Position numbers and translations under genes: made by a program | Notes under the pieces: generated by a model | Databases searched by the model: none | Told to the model about the DNA's origin: nothing | Seen by the model: only the letters and a program-made list of their open reading frames with translations | Part shown: positions 7,237 through 15,174 of the stretch, piece by piece | Layout of the letters: each line of letters begins with the position of its first letter | Numbering within the stretch: the first letter of the stretch is position 1 | NCBI GenBank assembly: GCA_003219675.1 | Contig: QHPW01000386.1 | Location: 1 to 17,319 of the forward strand | Direction of reading: 5' to 3' | DNA: 17,319 bases | Source: Verrucomicrobiota bacterium | GTDB lineage: Bacteria > Verrucomicrobiota > Verrucomicrobiia > Limisphaerales > AV2

Positions 7237-8289
7237 ATGCGATTCATTGGCAGTGTCATCGAAAAACTGCAGCGGCACCCGAAACGGATCGTCTTTCCGG
7301 AAGGGACCGAGCCGCGCGTGGTGCAGGCGGCTCGCCAGTTTTATTCGCTTCGCCTCGGCGTCCCCATCCTTCTCGGCGACCGCACGAAAATCAAAGAGGC
7401 CGCCGAACGGTTGAATGTCCCGATCGAGGGTGTCCGCATCTTCAATCCCGAGGAAAGCGAGGAACTGGACAACTTCGCGCGCCGCTTCGAACTGCTGCGA
7501 CGTTACAAGGGCATCAAAGAACGCGAGGCGCGCGAGGCGGTGCTCAAGCCGAATTATTTCGGCGCCATGATGGTGGCGATGCATCAGGCCGACGGACTGG
7601 TCTCGGGCACGAATGAAATTTCCGGCAGCGTGTTGCGGCCCTTGTTCCAGATCATCAAAGTCGCTCCGCAGGCCGCCACGGCTTCGAGCTGCATGGTCAT
7701 GGAGGTCGAGGACACGCGCTTCGGTGCCAACGGCGTGATGTTCATGGCCGATTGCGGCGTCATCCCCGACCCGACGGTGGACCAGCTCGCCGACATCGCC
7801 GTCTCCACCGCGCAACTGTCCCGCCAGCTTCTGGGCACGCGTCCCCACGTCGCTTTGCTGTCCTTCTCCACCAAAGGCAGCGCCACCCATCCCTCCATAG
7901 GCAAAGTGCAGGCTGCCACCGCGCTGGCCGAAAAGAAGGCGCGCGAGAAAATGTTGGAAGCGGATTTCGACGGCGAATTGCAGGTGGAAGCGGCATTGGT
8001 CCCCGAGATCGCCGCGCGCAAACTGCCCGACAGCAAAGTCGCCGGCCGCACCAACGTCCTGATTTTTCCCGACCTCAATTCGGGCAACATCGCCAGCAAA
8101 CTCATCCAGCACGTTGCGCGCGCCAACGCGTACGGCCAGATTCTCCTCGGCCTGGATCGCCCGGCCGCGGATGTCTCGCGCGGTTCCAATGCGCACGACA
8201 TTCTCGGCGTCGCTGCCATCGTCGGCGTTCAGGCGGTCGAATACGGCAAACTTTATCCGGGTGCCGGCCAGAAGCTGCCTGGAGAATAA
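7237..8289 (+). CDS. pta: Phosphate acetyltransferase (short form)
   Basis: The enzyme interconverts acetyl-CoA plus phosphate and acetyl phosphate plus CoA, working in the cytoplasm with acetate kinase. The 350-residue protein is the PTA_PTB domain alone, as in the short Pta of Methanosarcina or EutD, without the N-terminal regulatory part found in E. coli Pta. Signatures seen are IVFPEGTEPRVVQAA (residues 18-32), FMADCGVIPDPT (169-180), LSFSTKGSA (208-216) and VSRGSNAHDIL (313-323). By hand alignment S314, R315 and D321 sit at the catalytic Ser309, Arg310 and Asp316 of the Methanosarcina thermophila enzyme. The missing regulatory half is encoded by the very next gene, 30 bp downstream. No ackA is in the window. 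Phosphate butyryltransferase is a less likely alternative. Confidence 0.95.
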   Translation: MRFIGSVIEKLQRHPKRIVFPEGTEPRVVQAARQFYSLRLGVPILLGDRTKIKEAAERLNVPIEGVRIFNPEESEELDNFARRFELLRRYKGIKEREAREAVLKPNYFGAMMVAMHQADGLVSGTNEISGSVLRPLFQIIKVAPQAATASSCMVMEVEDTRFGANGVMFMADCGVIPDPTVDQLADIAVSTAQLSRQLLGTRPHVALLSFSTKGSATHPSIGKVQAATALAEKKAREKMLEADFDGELQVEAALVPEIAARKLPDSKVAGRTNVLIFPDLNSGNIASKLIQHVARANAYGQILLGLDRPAADVSRGSNAHDILGVAAIVGVQAVEYGKLYPGAGQKLPGE

Positions 8290-8319
8290 AGCGACCCCAC
8301 CGAAAAAGCCCTCCTCTGA

Positions 8320-9447
8320 GTGTCTGCCTCCGAAGAAACCCTCGAGCCGCTTAAAAACACCACCACGCCGCGTGTGTTTATCGCGGCGACGCGTCAAAAC
8401 GACGGCAAGACCACCGCGTCGCTGGGGTTGCTGGCCGCGCTGCAGACCGTTTATCCCCGCATCGGCTACATCAAGCCGGTGGGGCAGCGGTTCGTCGAAA
8501 TTGAAGAGCAGAAAATTGACGAAGACACCGTTTTAATGGACCGGGTTTACCAACTCAACTGCCCGCTCGTGGACATGAGCCCGATTGCGGTCGAGCCGGA
8601 TTTCACCCGGAAATATCTCGAATCATCCAACTACGACGCGCTCGTCGAGCGCATCCAGAATGCCTTTGACCGTGTCGCCTGGGAAAAGGACTTTGTGCTT
8701 TGCGAAGGCTCCGGCCACGCCGGCGTCGGCTCGGTGTTTGATTTGTCGAATGCCCGCGTGGCCAAACTGCTCGGCGCAAAAGTCATCATCGTCACCCAGG
8801 GGGGCATCGGCAAACCCATCGACGAAGTCTCGCTGAACCAGGCGCTGTTCGAAAAGGAGGGCGTCGAGGTCATCGGCGTCATCCTCAACAAAGTGCTGGG
8901 GAAAAAAATCGATTCCATCACCGAATTCGCCCGCCGGGGTTTGGAGCGAAAAGGGCTCCAACTGCTCGGCGTCGTCCCGCATCAGCCGATCCTCTCTCAG
9001 CCGACGATGGATTTGATTCGCGAAGAGCTGAACGCCGAAGTGCTGAACCCGACGGACCAGTTTCATAATTCCGTCGAAGAGGTCCTGATCGGCGCCATGG
9101 GCGTGCAAAATGCCCTGCAGTTGTTCAAAAAGGGCGTGCTCATCATCACCCCGGGCGACCGCGAGGACATCATTCTCGCCGTGGCCACGACCCTTTCCGG
9201 CGAGGCCGACAGCGGATTGGCCGGCATGATCCTGACCCGCAACCTCAAACCCAGCAAGGAGGCCCACAAGGTCATCAGCAAAATGCCCTTCCCGGTCCTT
9301 TCCGTCGCGGACGACAGTTATTACGTCGCTTCAAAAGTCCACGACCTGACGGTCAAAACCCGGCCCGACGACACGCAAAAGATTTCGCTGATCCGCGACC
9401 TCATTGCCCGGCACGTGGATGTGAAGAGAATCCTCGACGCGCTCTAG
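8320..9447 (+). CDS. BioD-like P-loop and DRTGG domain protein (Pta N-terminal-like)
   Basis: The 375-residue protein matches the N-terminal half of long phosphotransacetylases. An N-terminal dethiobiotin synthetase-like P-loop domain carries AATRQNDGKTTASLG (residues 22-36; G29-K30-T31 as the Walker lysine region), YIKPVGQRF and the LCEGSGHAG acidic motif. A DRTGG-type domain follows (about 220-330, with EVLNPTDQF and VLIITPGDREDIILAVA). In E. coli Pta these parts bind nucleotides and NADH-type effectors and modulate activity; here they sit in a separate gene directly behind pta, so a regulatory subunit role is a reasonable inference. Catalysis by itself is unproven; biotin synthesis is unlikely given the DRTGG domain and context. 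The start is the GTG at 8320, with no clear Shine-Dalgarno. Its stop lies four bases before hisC. Confidence 0.88.
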   Translation: MSASEETLEPLKNTTTPRVFIAATRQNDGKTTASLGLLAALQTVYPRIGYIKPVGQRFVEIEEQKIDEDTVLMDRVYQLNCPLVDMSPIAVEPDFTRKYLESSNYDALVERIQNAFDRVAWEKDFVLCEGSGHAGVGSVFDLSNARVAKLLGAKVIIVTQGGIGKPIDEVSLNQALFEKEGVEVIGVILNKVLGKKIDSITEFARRGLERKGLQLLGVVPHQPILSQPTMDLIREELNAEVLNPTDQFHNSVEEVLIGAMGVQNALQLFKKGVLIITPGDREDIILAVATTLSGEADSGLAGMILTRNLKPSKEAHKVISKMPFPVLSVADDSYYVASKVHDLTVKTRPDDTQKISLIRDLIARHVDVKRILDAL

Positions 9448-9451
9448 TGTC

Positions 9452-10558
9452 ATGTCACTTCCGATTTCCCTCAATCCCGCGCTCCAAAACCTCCCGGTCT
9501 ATCAACCGGGCCGGCCCATCGAAGATGTCGCGCGCGAACTGGGCCTGCCGGTCCAGAGCATTATCAAACTGGCTTCGAACGAAAACCCCCTCGGGCCGTC
9601 TCCCGCCGCGCTGGCAGCGATGGAACGGGTGCTGAAAAACCTGCACCTTTACCCGGATGGCAACGCCTTTCAGCTGAAGCGAAAGCTGGCGCAGAAACTT
9701 GAAGTGGCGCCGGAGAACCTGCTTCTCGGCAACGGCTCGAATGAGATCATCGAGTTCGTGGGCCACGCGTTAATGAAACCGGGCGCTGATGTGGTTGTAT
9801 CGCAATATTGTTTTGCCGTTTACCCGATCGTCACGCACCTGTTTGGCGCCAGTTTGGTTTCGGTTCCGGCGCGGAATTACGCGCACGACCTGCCCGCGAT
9901 GCTCGACGCCCTTACGCCGAACACCAAAGTCATGTTGGTCGCCAATCCCAACAATCCCACCGGCACGCTCGCTCCGGAAGAAGAGGTCGTCCGGCTGGTG
10001 AACCAGGTCCCGAACCACGTGCTGCTGGTGATGGACGAGGCCTACATTGACTTTCTCGAAAAGCCGGTGGATCTGCTGCCGCTCATTCGCTCCGGCTCGA
10101 AACCGAATCTGCTCCTGATGCGGACATTCTCCAAGATTTTCGGCCTGGCCGGTTTGCGGCTGGGCTATGGCATCGGACACCCGGAGCTGATCGCGGCGCT
10201 CGAAAAGGTTCGCCAGCCGTTCAACATCAATTCCATCGCCCAGGCAGGCGCGCTGGCCGCCCTGGACGATAAAGAGCACCTGGCCCGGACCCGCGCCAAC
10301 AACGCGCTCGGACTCGATTACCTGCAAAACTCGTTCCGTCAGCTTGGCCTGGAATTCATCCCCTCCCACGCGAACTTCGTCCTCGCCCGCGTCCGCGACG
10401 GCCAGCGGATTTTTGAACAAATGCAGACACTCGGCGTCATCACCCGGCCGATGGGCGGCTATCAATTGCCGGAATGGATTCGCGTCACCGTCGGCACGCC
10501 GGAGGAAAACAACCGCTGCATCGTCGCGCTGAAAAAGGCGCTGGACTCGACGCGGTGA
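9452..10558 (+). CDS. hisC: Histidinol-phosphate aminotransferase
   Basis: HisC is a pyridoxal-phosphate enzyme of fold type I that transfers an amino group from glutamate to imidazole acetol phosphate in histidine synthesis; relatives also act on aromatic amino acid precursors. The 368-residue product has the expected landmarks: KLASNENPLGPSP (39-51), LGNGSNEIIE (92-101), ANPNNPTGT (164-172), MDEAYIDF with D195, and the PLP-binding lysine K228 in TFSKIFGLAGLRLGYG. The C-terminal YQLPEWIRVTVGTPEEN motif is also present. It begins at ATG 9452, four bases after the preceding gene, and so is likely read from the same transcript. No other his genes are present, which is common for scattered his pathways; an overlapping role in phenylalanine/tyrosine synthesis cannot be excluded. 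Confidence 0.95.
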   Translation: MSLPISLNPALQNLPVYQPGRPIEDVARELGLPVQSIIKLASNENPLGPSPAALAAMERVLKNLHLYPDGNAFQLKRKLAQKLEVAPENLLLGNGSNEIIEFVGHALMKPGADVVVSQYCFAVYPIVTHLFGASLVSVPARNYAHDLPAMLDALTPNTKVMLVANPNNPTGTLAPEEEVVRLVNQVPNHVLLVMDEAYIDFLEKPVDLLPLIRSGSKPNLLLMRTFSKIFGLAGLRLGYGIGHPELIAALEKVRQPFNINSIAQAGALAALDDKEHLARTRANNALGLDYLQNSFRQLGLEFIPSHANFVLARVRDGQRIFEQMQTLGVITRPMGGYQLPEWIRVTVGTPEENNRCIVALKKALDSTR

Positions 10559-10627
10559 CCAGCCCGAATACTTATCCATGGTTTGAACCGACACGGACAC
10601 AACCGACGCATTCGAGAATAATCCAAC

Positions 10628-11908
10628 GTGAAACCCACTGACCTGCGCGGCATCCTCCAATACATCCCGCGCTTTCGCGAAAAAATCTTCATCCTCAGCA
10701 TCGACGGCGCCATCGTCACCGACGAAAACTTCGCCAACATCCTGCTCGACATCGCGGTCCTCCGCTCGCTGAACATCCGCGTCGCGCTCGTCCACGGCGC
10801 CTCGGCGCAAATCAAAGCGCTGGCCGAAGAACTCAAGCTGAAGCCGACTGACCTGGACGGCGCCGGAGTGACCGACGCGGATACGCTGAAGCTGGCGCTG
10901 ACCGGCGCGAACCGGATCACGCACGAAATTCTTGAAGGCCTTTCCGCCAACGACCTGCGCGCCGCCTGCACCAACGCCGTCATCGCGCACCCGATGGGCA
11001 TCATCCAGGGCGTCGATCATCTTTTCACCGGAAAAGTCGAGCGCGTCGATGTCGAGCTGCTCCAGACCTTGCTGAACCAGGGCATCGTTCCGGTCGTGCC
11101 GCCGCTCGGTTTCGACGGCGACGGCAAAACCTATCGCGTCAACTCGGACAGCGTCGCGCTTGAAATCGCGAAAGCTTTGGGCGCAATCAAACTCATCTAC
11201 ATCACCACGCTGGACGGTCTGATCTACCAGGGCGCCTTGATTCGCCAGATGCTCGTCGGAGAACTGGCCGGTCTGCTTGCCCAGAATAAAAACCTGTTTG
11301 CGCCCGAAATTCTGTCCAAGGCTCTTCACGCCGCCGCTGCCTGCAAGGAAGGCATTCAACGCGTCCACGTCATCAACGGCCGCGTGGACGATGGCCTGCT
11401 CGCCGAGGTTTTTTCCAATGAAGGCATCGGCACTCTCATTTACGCCAATGAATACCAGCAGATTCGGCCGGCCAAGAAAAAGGACGTGCGCGCGATTCAA
11501 CTCCTGACCAAGAAGGCGGTGGAATCGGAGGAACTGGTCAAACGCACCCGCGGCGGTATCGAGAAAAGCATCGGCGACTTCTTTATCTTTGAAATCGACA
11601 GGAACCCGGTCGCTTGCGTGGCGTTGCATATCTATACCGAACAAAAGAAAGGCGAACTGGCCTGTCTTTACGTCAATCCGTCGCACGAAAACCAGGGGAT
11701 CGGACGCAAGCTGATCCAATTTGCCGAAAGCAAAGCGCGGGAAATGGGCCTGAGTGAATTGCTCGCGCTCTCGACCCAGGCTTTCACTTACTTCCAGTCC
11801 AAGGGCGGGTTTGTCGAGGGAACGCCGGATGACTTGCCGCCCGGTCGCCGCGAAAAATACGAACAGAGCGGCCGCAAGTCCAAAGTGCTGGTGAAAAAGC
11901 TGAGGTGA
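10628..11908 (+). CDS. argA: Amino-acid N-acetyltransferase (N-acetylglutamate synthase)
   Basis: ArgA acetylates glutamate with acetyl-CoA, the first step of arginine synthesis, and is normally feedback-inhibited by arginine. The 426-residue length and two-domain layout match the E. coli-type enzyme. Residues 1-275 are an amino-acid-kinase fold (ALVHGASAQIKALAEELKLKPT, VVPPLGFDGDGKTYRVNSD, IYITTLDGLI), which in this family binds arginine and is not catalytic. Residues 285-426 are a GNAT acetyltransferase domain with the acetyl-CoA loop ACLYVNPSHENQGIGRKL and the C-terminal LSTQAFTYFQSKGGFVEG. The first kinase loop reads FILSIDGAIV, lacking the usual double glycine, consistent with a regulatory rather than kinase role. 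Translation starts at GTG 10628 (MKPTDLRG), 69 bp after hisC. Confidence 0.94.
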   Translation: MKPTDLRGILQYIPRFREKIFILSIDGAIVTDENFANILLDIAVLRSLNIRVALVHGASAQIKALAEELKLKPTDLDGAGVTDADTLKLALTGANRITHEILEGLSANDLRAACTNAVIAHPMGIIQGVDHLFTGKVERVDVELLQTLLNQGIVPVVPPLGFDGDGKTYRVNSDSVALEIAKALGAIKLIYITTLDGLIYQGALIRQMLVGELAGLLAQNKNLFAPEILSKALHAAAACKEGIQRVHVINGRVDDGLLAEVFSNEGIGTLIYANEYQQIRPAKKKDVRAIQLLTKKAVESEELVKRTRGGIEKSIGDFFIFEIDRNPVACVALHIYTEQKKGELACLYVNPSHENQGIGRKLIQFAESKAREMGLSELLALSTQAFTYFQSKGGFVEGTPDDLPPGRREKYEQSGRKSKVLVKKLR

Positions 11909-11972
11909 GTTGCGACGCGGCGACGGGCGCGACGGCGAATGCGGTTTACGATGGCGGCCTGTCAAAGGATTC

Positions 11973-12758
11973 GTGAAACCAATCCTCGCCACCACAGACT
12001 GGAGCATGACCTGGGCTTTCGTCGCGACCGTGGCTGCGCTGGGTTTTTTAATGAAAGCACTCAGCCTGCGCTGCGCGCGACGACCGGTCCGTAACCGGCT
12101 GTGCTTCATCCTGTCCCCTCTCGCTTCCGTGGACTCGTGGCGGAGAGTTGTCATGGCCACTGCCGACGACGTTCGACAGACCTTCATCCGATGCGTTCTG
12201 GCGACCGGCGCGTTTCTGATCTGTCACTGGATTTATCGGCGGCTCGTCACGACGCTGAATCTTTCCGGTTGGTCGCTGAGCTATCTGGGAGCGCCACTGG
12301 TCTGGCTCATGGGCGAATCGGGCGGCTCAATCATATGCGCGCTCTATCTGCCCACCGGAAGACTCATGCCACTGCCGCACGACGCCGTCCTCGCCGCGCG
12401 CAGTGTGGCTGATTTCTGGGGCAAGCGTTGGAACGCGTGGTTCAGCGACTGGTTCCGGCAAGTCATCTTCCGGCGCTGGCGAGCCAGGCCGGTGACCGCC
12501 CTGATGCTGGTTTTTCTGGTCTCCGGCCTGATCCACGAAATCGTTCTCAACCTGAACTTATGGTTCCTGACCGGGCACGCGCCGTTCGGTTCGATGATGC
12601 TTTACTTCGGTGTGCAGCCTTTGGGCATCCTCGCCGAACGGAACTGGCTGACAAATTACCCAAAGGTAAACGTGGGTTTCGCGTGGCTAATTGTGCTGGG
12701 GCCGGCGCCTTTGATTGTCAACGAGGCACTGCTGCGGGCGCTCCAGCTCGGGCGTTGA
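11973..12758 (+). CDS. MBOAT/wax-synthase-like membrane acyltransferase
   Basis: This is a hydrophobic protein with the hallmarks of the membrane-bound O-acyltransferase superfamily, wax-synthase-like branch: FWGKRWNAWFSDWFRQVIFRRW and the conserved histidine in SGLIHE (codon at 12534-12536). Such proteins transfer acyl groups to hydroxyl groups on lipids, sugars or polymers; the substrate here is unknown. Several starts are possible. TTG 11910 directly follows the argA stop and gives an arginine-rich leader that looks non-coding; GTG 11973 follows an AAAGGA stretch at close spacing; ATG 12006 starts at the first membrane helix (MTWAFVATVAALGFL). I chose GTG 11973. The protein is short for an MBOAT member, with perhaps six or seven hydrophobic segments, so a few N-terminal helices may be absent. 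Confidence in family is moderate to good. Confidence 0.75.
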   Translation: MKPILATTDWSMTWAFVATVAALGFLMKALSLRCARRPVRNRLCFILSPLASVDSWRRVVMATADDVRQTFIRCVLATGAFLICHWIYRRLVTTLNLSGWSLSYLGAPLVWLMGESGGSIICALYLPTGRLMPLPHDAVLAARSVADFWGKRWNAWFSDWFRQVIFRRWRARPVTALMLVFLVSGLIHEIVLNLNLWFLTGHAPFGSMMLYFGVQPLGILAERNWLTNYPKVNVGFAWLIVLGPAPLIVNEALLRALQLGR

Positions 12759-12891
12759 GTTCCCGCAATCCGAGTCAGAAGTCTGGCTTTCACGGAACTG
12801 CGCAGCCAGAGAGCTTCTCAAGCCTGGCTCAGCCGTAAGTATGCAATAGAAAGCTCCCACGACCTCACAATTGCGTATCGGCACCATGAAC

Positions 12892-12963
12892 GGTGGGGCG
12901 AGACTCCGTCGAGCCCTGATCTCCCAGCGACCGAATTAGGGCTCGACGGAGTCTCGCCCCACC
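12892..12963. repeat. Perfect 26-bp inverted repeat with 20-bp loop
   Basis: The left arm (12892-12917) begins GGTGGGGCGAGACTCC and ends GTCGAGCCCT; the right arm (12938-12963) is its exact reverse complement, giving a 26-bp stem with a 20-nt loop. It lies in a 220-bp gap between two convergent genes (the MBOAT-like gene and rlpA). This placement would fit a bidirectional terminator, but there is no T-run on either side and the stem is longer than typical terminators. A dispersed REP- or MITE-like palindrome is equally possible. Apart from this, 12759-12978 shows no gene. Confidence 0.9.
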
Positions 12964-12978
12964 AGGTTCCTGGAGACG

Positions 12979-13533
12979 TCAGGGAAGAACTGAACCGGCC
13001 AGGCCCTCTGAGCGTAGGTCCTCCGGGCTCAAACGAGCCAGGCAGATTTCATCAACACCGGGCGCGATGCCGGCAACCGGCTGCCCCTTCTCGTTAATGG
13101 ATTCCACCCGAACCCGCGCAACGCCGGCAGCGAGCATATCGAGCTGCCGTGCCGCAGCCAGCGAGACGTCGATGATGCGGTTCCCGGTATGGGGTCCGCG
13201 ATCGTTGATCCGGACGACGGCCCAGCGGCTGTTCGCCAGGTTCGTCACCCGGACAACAACCCCGAACGGCAGCGAGCGATGCGCCGCCGTGAGTTTGTTC
13301 ACGTCGAAGATTTCGCCGCTCGCGGTTCTCCGGCCTTGATATTGACCGCCGTAATACGAGGCCAGACCGGTTTGCGTCGCCAGAGTGCCGGGGGCCGTTC
13401 CCGTGGATCTCGCCGACGCCGAACGCGGAGCCGAGGCGCATCCGCTGAGGAGCAAACAGGCGAGCGGCAGCGCCAACAATGTGGCTCTCGCGACGGTTCG
13501 AACCGGGTGTGCCCAAGGAAAGATTATTTTCAT
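12979..13533 (-). CDS. rlpA: RlpA-like lipoprotein (DPBB domain)
   Basis: RlpA proteins are outer-membrane lipoproteins that, in Pseudomonas, act as lytic transglycosylases on peptidoglycan stripped of peptides, aiding daughter-cell separation; in E. coli the activity is not seen. The 184-residue product has a signal peptide ending in the lipobox LLLSGC (C32), a Ser/Ala/Thr-rich linker, then a double-psi beta-barrel domain: GLASYYGGQYQGRRTASGE (57-74), the histidine of TAAHRSLPFG (H85), INDRGP with the catalytic-type aspartate D111, and IIDVSLAAARQL. There is no C-terminal SPOR domain, so septal targeting by that route is not expected. The frame opens at GTG 13548, but ATG 13533 gives a better signal peptide (MKIIFPWAHPVRT). 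The gene is divergent from proA. Confidence 0.9.
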   Translation of the reverse strand: MKIIFPWAHPVRTVARATLLALPLACLLLSGCASAPRSASARSTGTAPGTLATQTGLASYYGGQYQGRRTASGEIFDVNKLTAAHRSLPFGVVVRVTNLANSRWAVVRINDRGPHTGNRIIDVSLAAARQLDMLAAGVARVRVESINEKGQPVAGIAPGVDEICLARLSPEDLRSEGLAGSVLP

Positions 13534-13872
13534 ATTCGCCTGTGTCACAGTTTTTCAGTGCGGCGGACGAGGATGTCGCACCCCTTGTGCCATGGATGTT
13601 TCGCTATAGGCCGGGTCGGGTTGTCAAAAAAAGAGGCACTTGCAAAAGCGGCCGGGAAGACCTTGAACCAGAGGACCGTGGCCGTGAAACGATTTGCTCG
13701 ATGTCCAAATCATCGCCGGAGCCAAAAGTGAGGACTGCCCTGCTTTGGTCGGTCTTGATGTCTCGTTTCTGTTCGCCCTGCAATGGCAATGCAGTGTCGG
13801 GCGCGACCGTCGCCTTCCGGCGTCGGTTCACTTCCCGCTTTTCACTCTCCGATTTTAACGTAACTTCGTGTC
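13534..13872. other. Divergent intergenic region between rlpA and proA
   Basis: This 339-bp gap has no reading frame I can support; the ORFs that cross it are low-complexity and unlike any family. It must hold the promoters of both neighbours. On the minus strand there is a TTGACA (13622-13627) and a TATAGC (13603-13608), but only 13 bp apart, so this is at best a weak candidate for the rlpA promoter. No clear riboswitch or operator was seen. Confidence 0.5.
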
Positions 13873-15147
13873 ATGACGCTGACGGAACAGATGTCACAGT
13901 TGGCCAGGCAGGCCAAGGCGGCCGGGCGCGAGTTGGCCAGACTGACGACGGCCGAAAAGAACGAATGCCTGGTCGCCATGGCCGACGCGCTGGAACAAAA
14001 CCGCGAAGACATCCGCAAGGCCAACGCGCGCGACATGGACGGCGCAGCTCAGATGGCCCTGTCTGTTGCGATGCTCGATCGGCTTAAGCTGGACGACAAA
14101 CGCATTGCTGCGATGGCCAAAGGACTGCGCGAAGTGGCCGCCCTGCCCGACCCGGTGGGCAGCATTCTGGACCAACGCGTCCGCCCCAACGGCTTGAAGC
14201 TCCAGAAAGTTTCCACGCCCATCGGCGTTGTGGTCATCATTTATGAATCCCGACCGAACGTGACCGCCGACGCGGCGAGCCTTTGCTTCAAGTCCGGCAA
14301 CGCAACCATTCTCCGCGGCGGCAAGGAAGCGCTGAACTCCAATCGCGTCATTGCCGAAATCATGGTCGAGGCGGCGCGAAGGCAACTGCCATCGTTTCCC
14401 ACCGACGCAATCCAGGTCGTCCAAACGACCGAGCGTGAGGCCATCAAAGAACTGCTCTCGCTCACACAGTTCGTTGACCTGTGCATGCCGCGTGGCGGTG
14501 AAGGGCTGATTCGCGCGGTAACCGAATGCTCGAAGGTTCCGGTGATCAAACATTACAAGGGCTTCTGCCACGTCTATGTGGATGCTGACCCCGACTTGAA
14601 AATGGCCGAGGAAATCGTGATGAACGCGAAGTGCCAGCGGCCCGCCGTCTGCAACGCGATGGAGACGCTGCTGGTCGATAAAGCGGTCGCTAAAAAGTTC
14701 CTGCCTGCGATGGATCGATTGCTCGGCGGGAAGAAGGTGCACCTCCGCGTCGATGAAACCACACGCGCCATTCTCCAGCCTGCGACCTGCAACCTGCAAC
14801 CTGCGACGGACCAGGATTGGTCCACTGAATACAACGATTATATCCTCAACGTGCGCGTCGTGGACAACGTGCAACAGGCGATCGACCACATCAATCGCTA
14901 CGGTTCCGCGCATTCGGACAGCATCGTGACGAAGAACGAGGCGCACGCCAAACAGTTCCTGGCGGAGGTCGATTCCGCCGCGGTGTACTGGAACGCCTCG
15001 ACGCGCTTTACCGATGGCGCCGAGTTCGGCATGGGCGCCGAGATCGGCATCAGCACCGACAAAGTCGGCGCCCGCGGCCCGATGGGACTTGAGGAGCTGA
15101 CCACCTACAAGTGGATCGGCATCGGCAACGGTCAGATCGTGACGTAA
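13873..15147 (+). CDS. proA: Gamma-glutamyl phosphate reductase
   Basis: ProA reduces gamma-glutamyl phosphate to glutamate-5-semialdehyde with NADPH, the second step of proline synthesis. The 424-residue product belongs to the aldehyde dehydrogenase superfamily and shows GVVVIIYESRPNVTADAASL (118-137), ATILRGGKEALNSN (144-157), PRGGEGLI (206-213) and the catalytic cysteine C260 in NAKCQRPAVCNAMETLLVD. The C-terminal FGMGAEIGISTDKVGARGPMGLEELTTYKW motif is typical. ATG 13873 is a good start and the length is normal. Unusual is a short insertion, LQPATCNLQPAT, in a surface-loop region between the KKVHLRVD segment and DWSTEYND; it is encoded by a heptamer DNA repeat (separate entry). The usual partner, glutamate 5-kinase (proB), is not in the window. 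Confidence 0.96.
   Translation: MTLTEQMSQLARQAKAAGRELARLTTAEKNECLVAMADALEQNREDIRKANARDMDGAAQMALSVAMLDRLKLDDKRIAAMAKGLREVAALPDPVGSILDQRVRPNGLKLQKVSTPIGVVVIIYESRPNVTADAASLCFKSGNATILRGGKEALNSNRVIAEIMVEAARRQLPSFPTDAIQVVQTTEREAIKELLSLTQFVDLCMPRGGEGLIRAVTECSKVPVIKHYKGFCHVYVDADPDLKMAEEIVMNAKCQRPAVCNAMETLLVDKAVAKKFLPAMDRLLGGKKVHLRVDETTRAILQPATCNLQPATDQDWSTEYNDYILNVRVVDNVQQAIDHINRYGSAHSDSIVTKNEAHAKQFLAEVDSAAVYWNASTRFTDGAEFGMGAEIGISTDKVGARGPMGLEELTTYKWIGIGNGQIVT
14779..14806 (+). repeat. Four-unit heptamer tandem repeat (CCTGCRA) inside proA
   Basis: Four adjacent 7-bp units read CCTGCGA, CCTGCAA, CCTGCAA, CCTGCGA. Because seven is not a multiple of three, the repeat returns to frame every three units, giving a seven-residue protein period seen as LQPAT-CN-LQPAT. 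The reading frame is kept. It sits in a variable part of ProA away from the catalytic cysteine. Confidence 0.85.
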
Positions 15148-15174
15148 TGTGAAAAGACTTAACCAATCAAAACC

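Noticed and set aside
9770..12187. 805-codon open frame on the minus strand opposite hisC and argA
   Set aside because: It is antisense to two certain enzymes, has a biased shadow composition (rich in Arg, Gln, Asp, Val) and no recognisable domain; GC-rich third positions produce such frames.
12892..12963. Inverted repeat as ends of an insertion sequence
   Set aside because: Only 20 bp separate the arms, too little for a gene, and no target-site duplication is evident.
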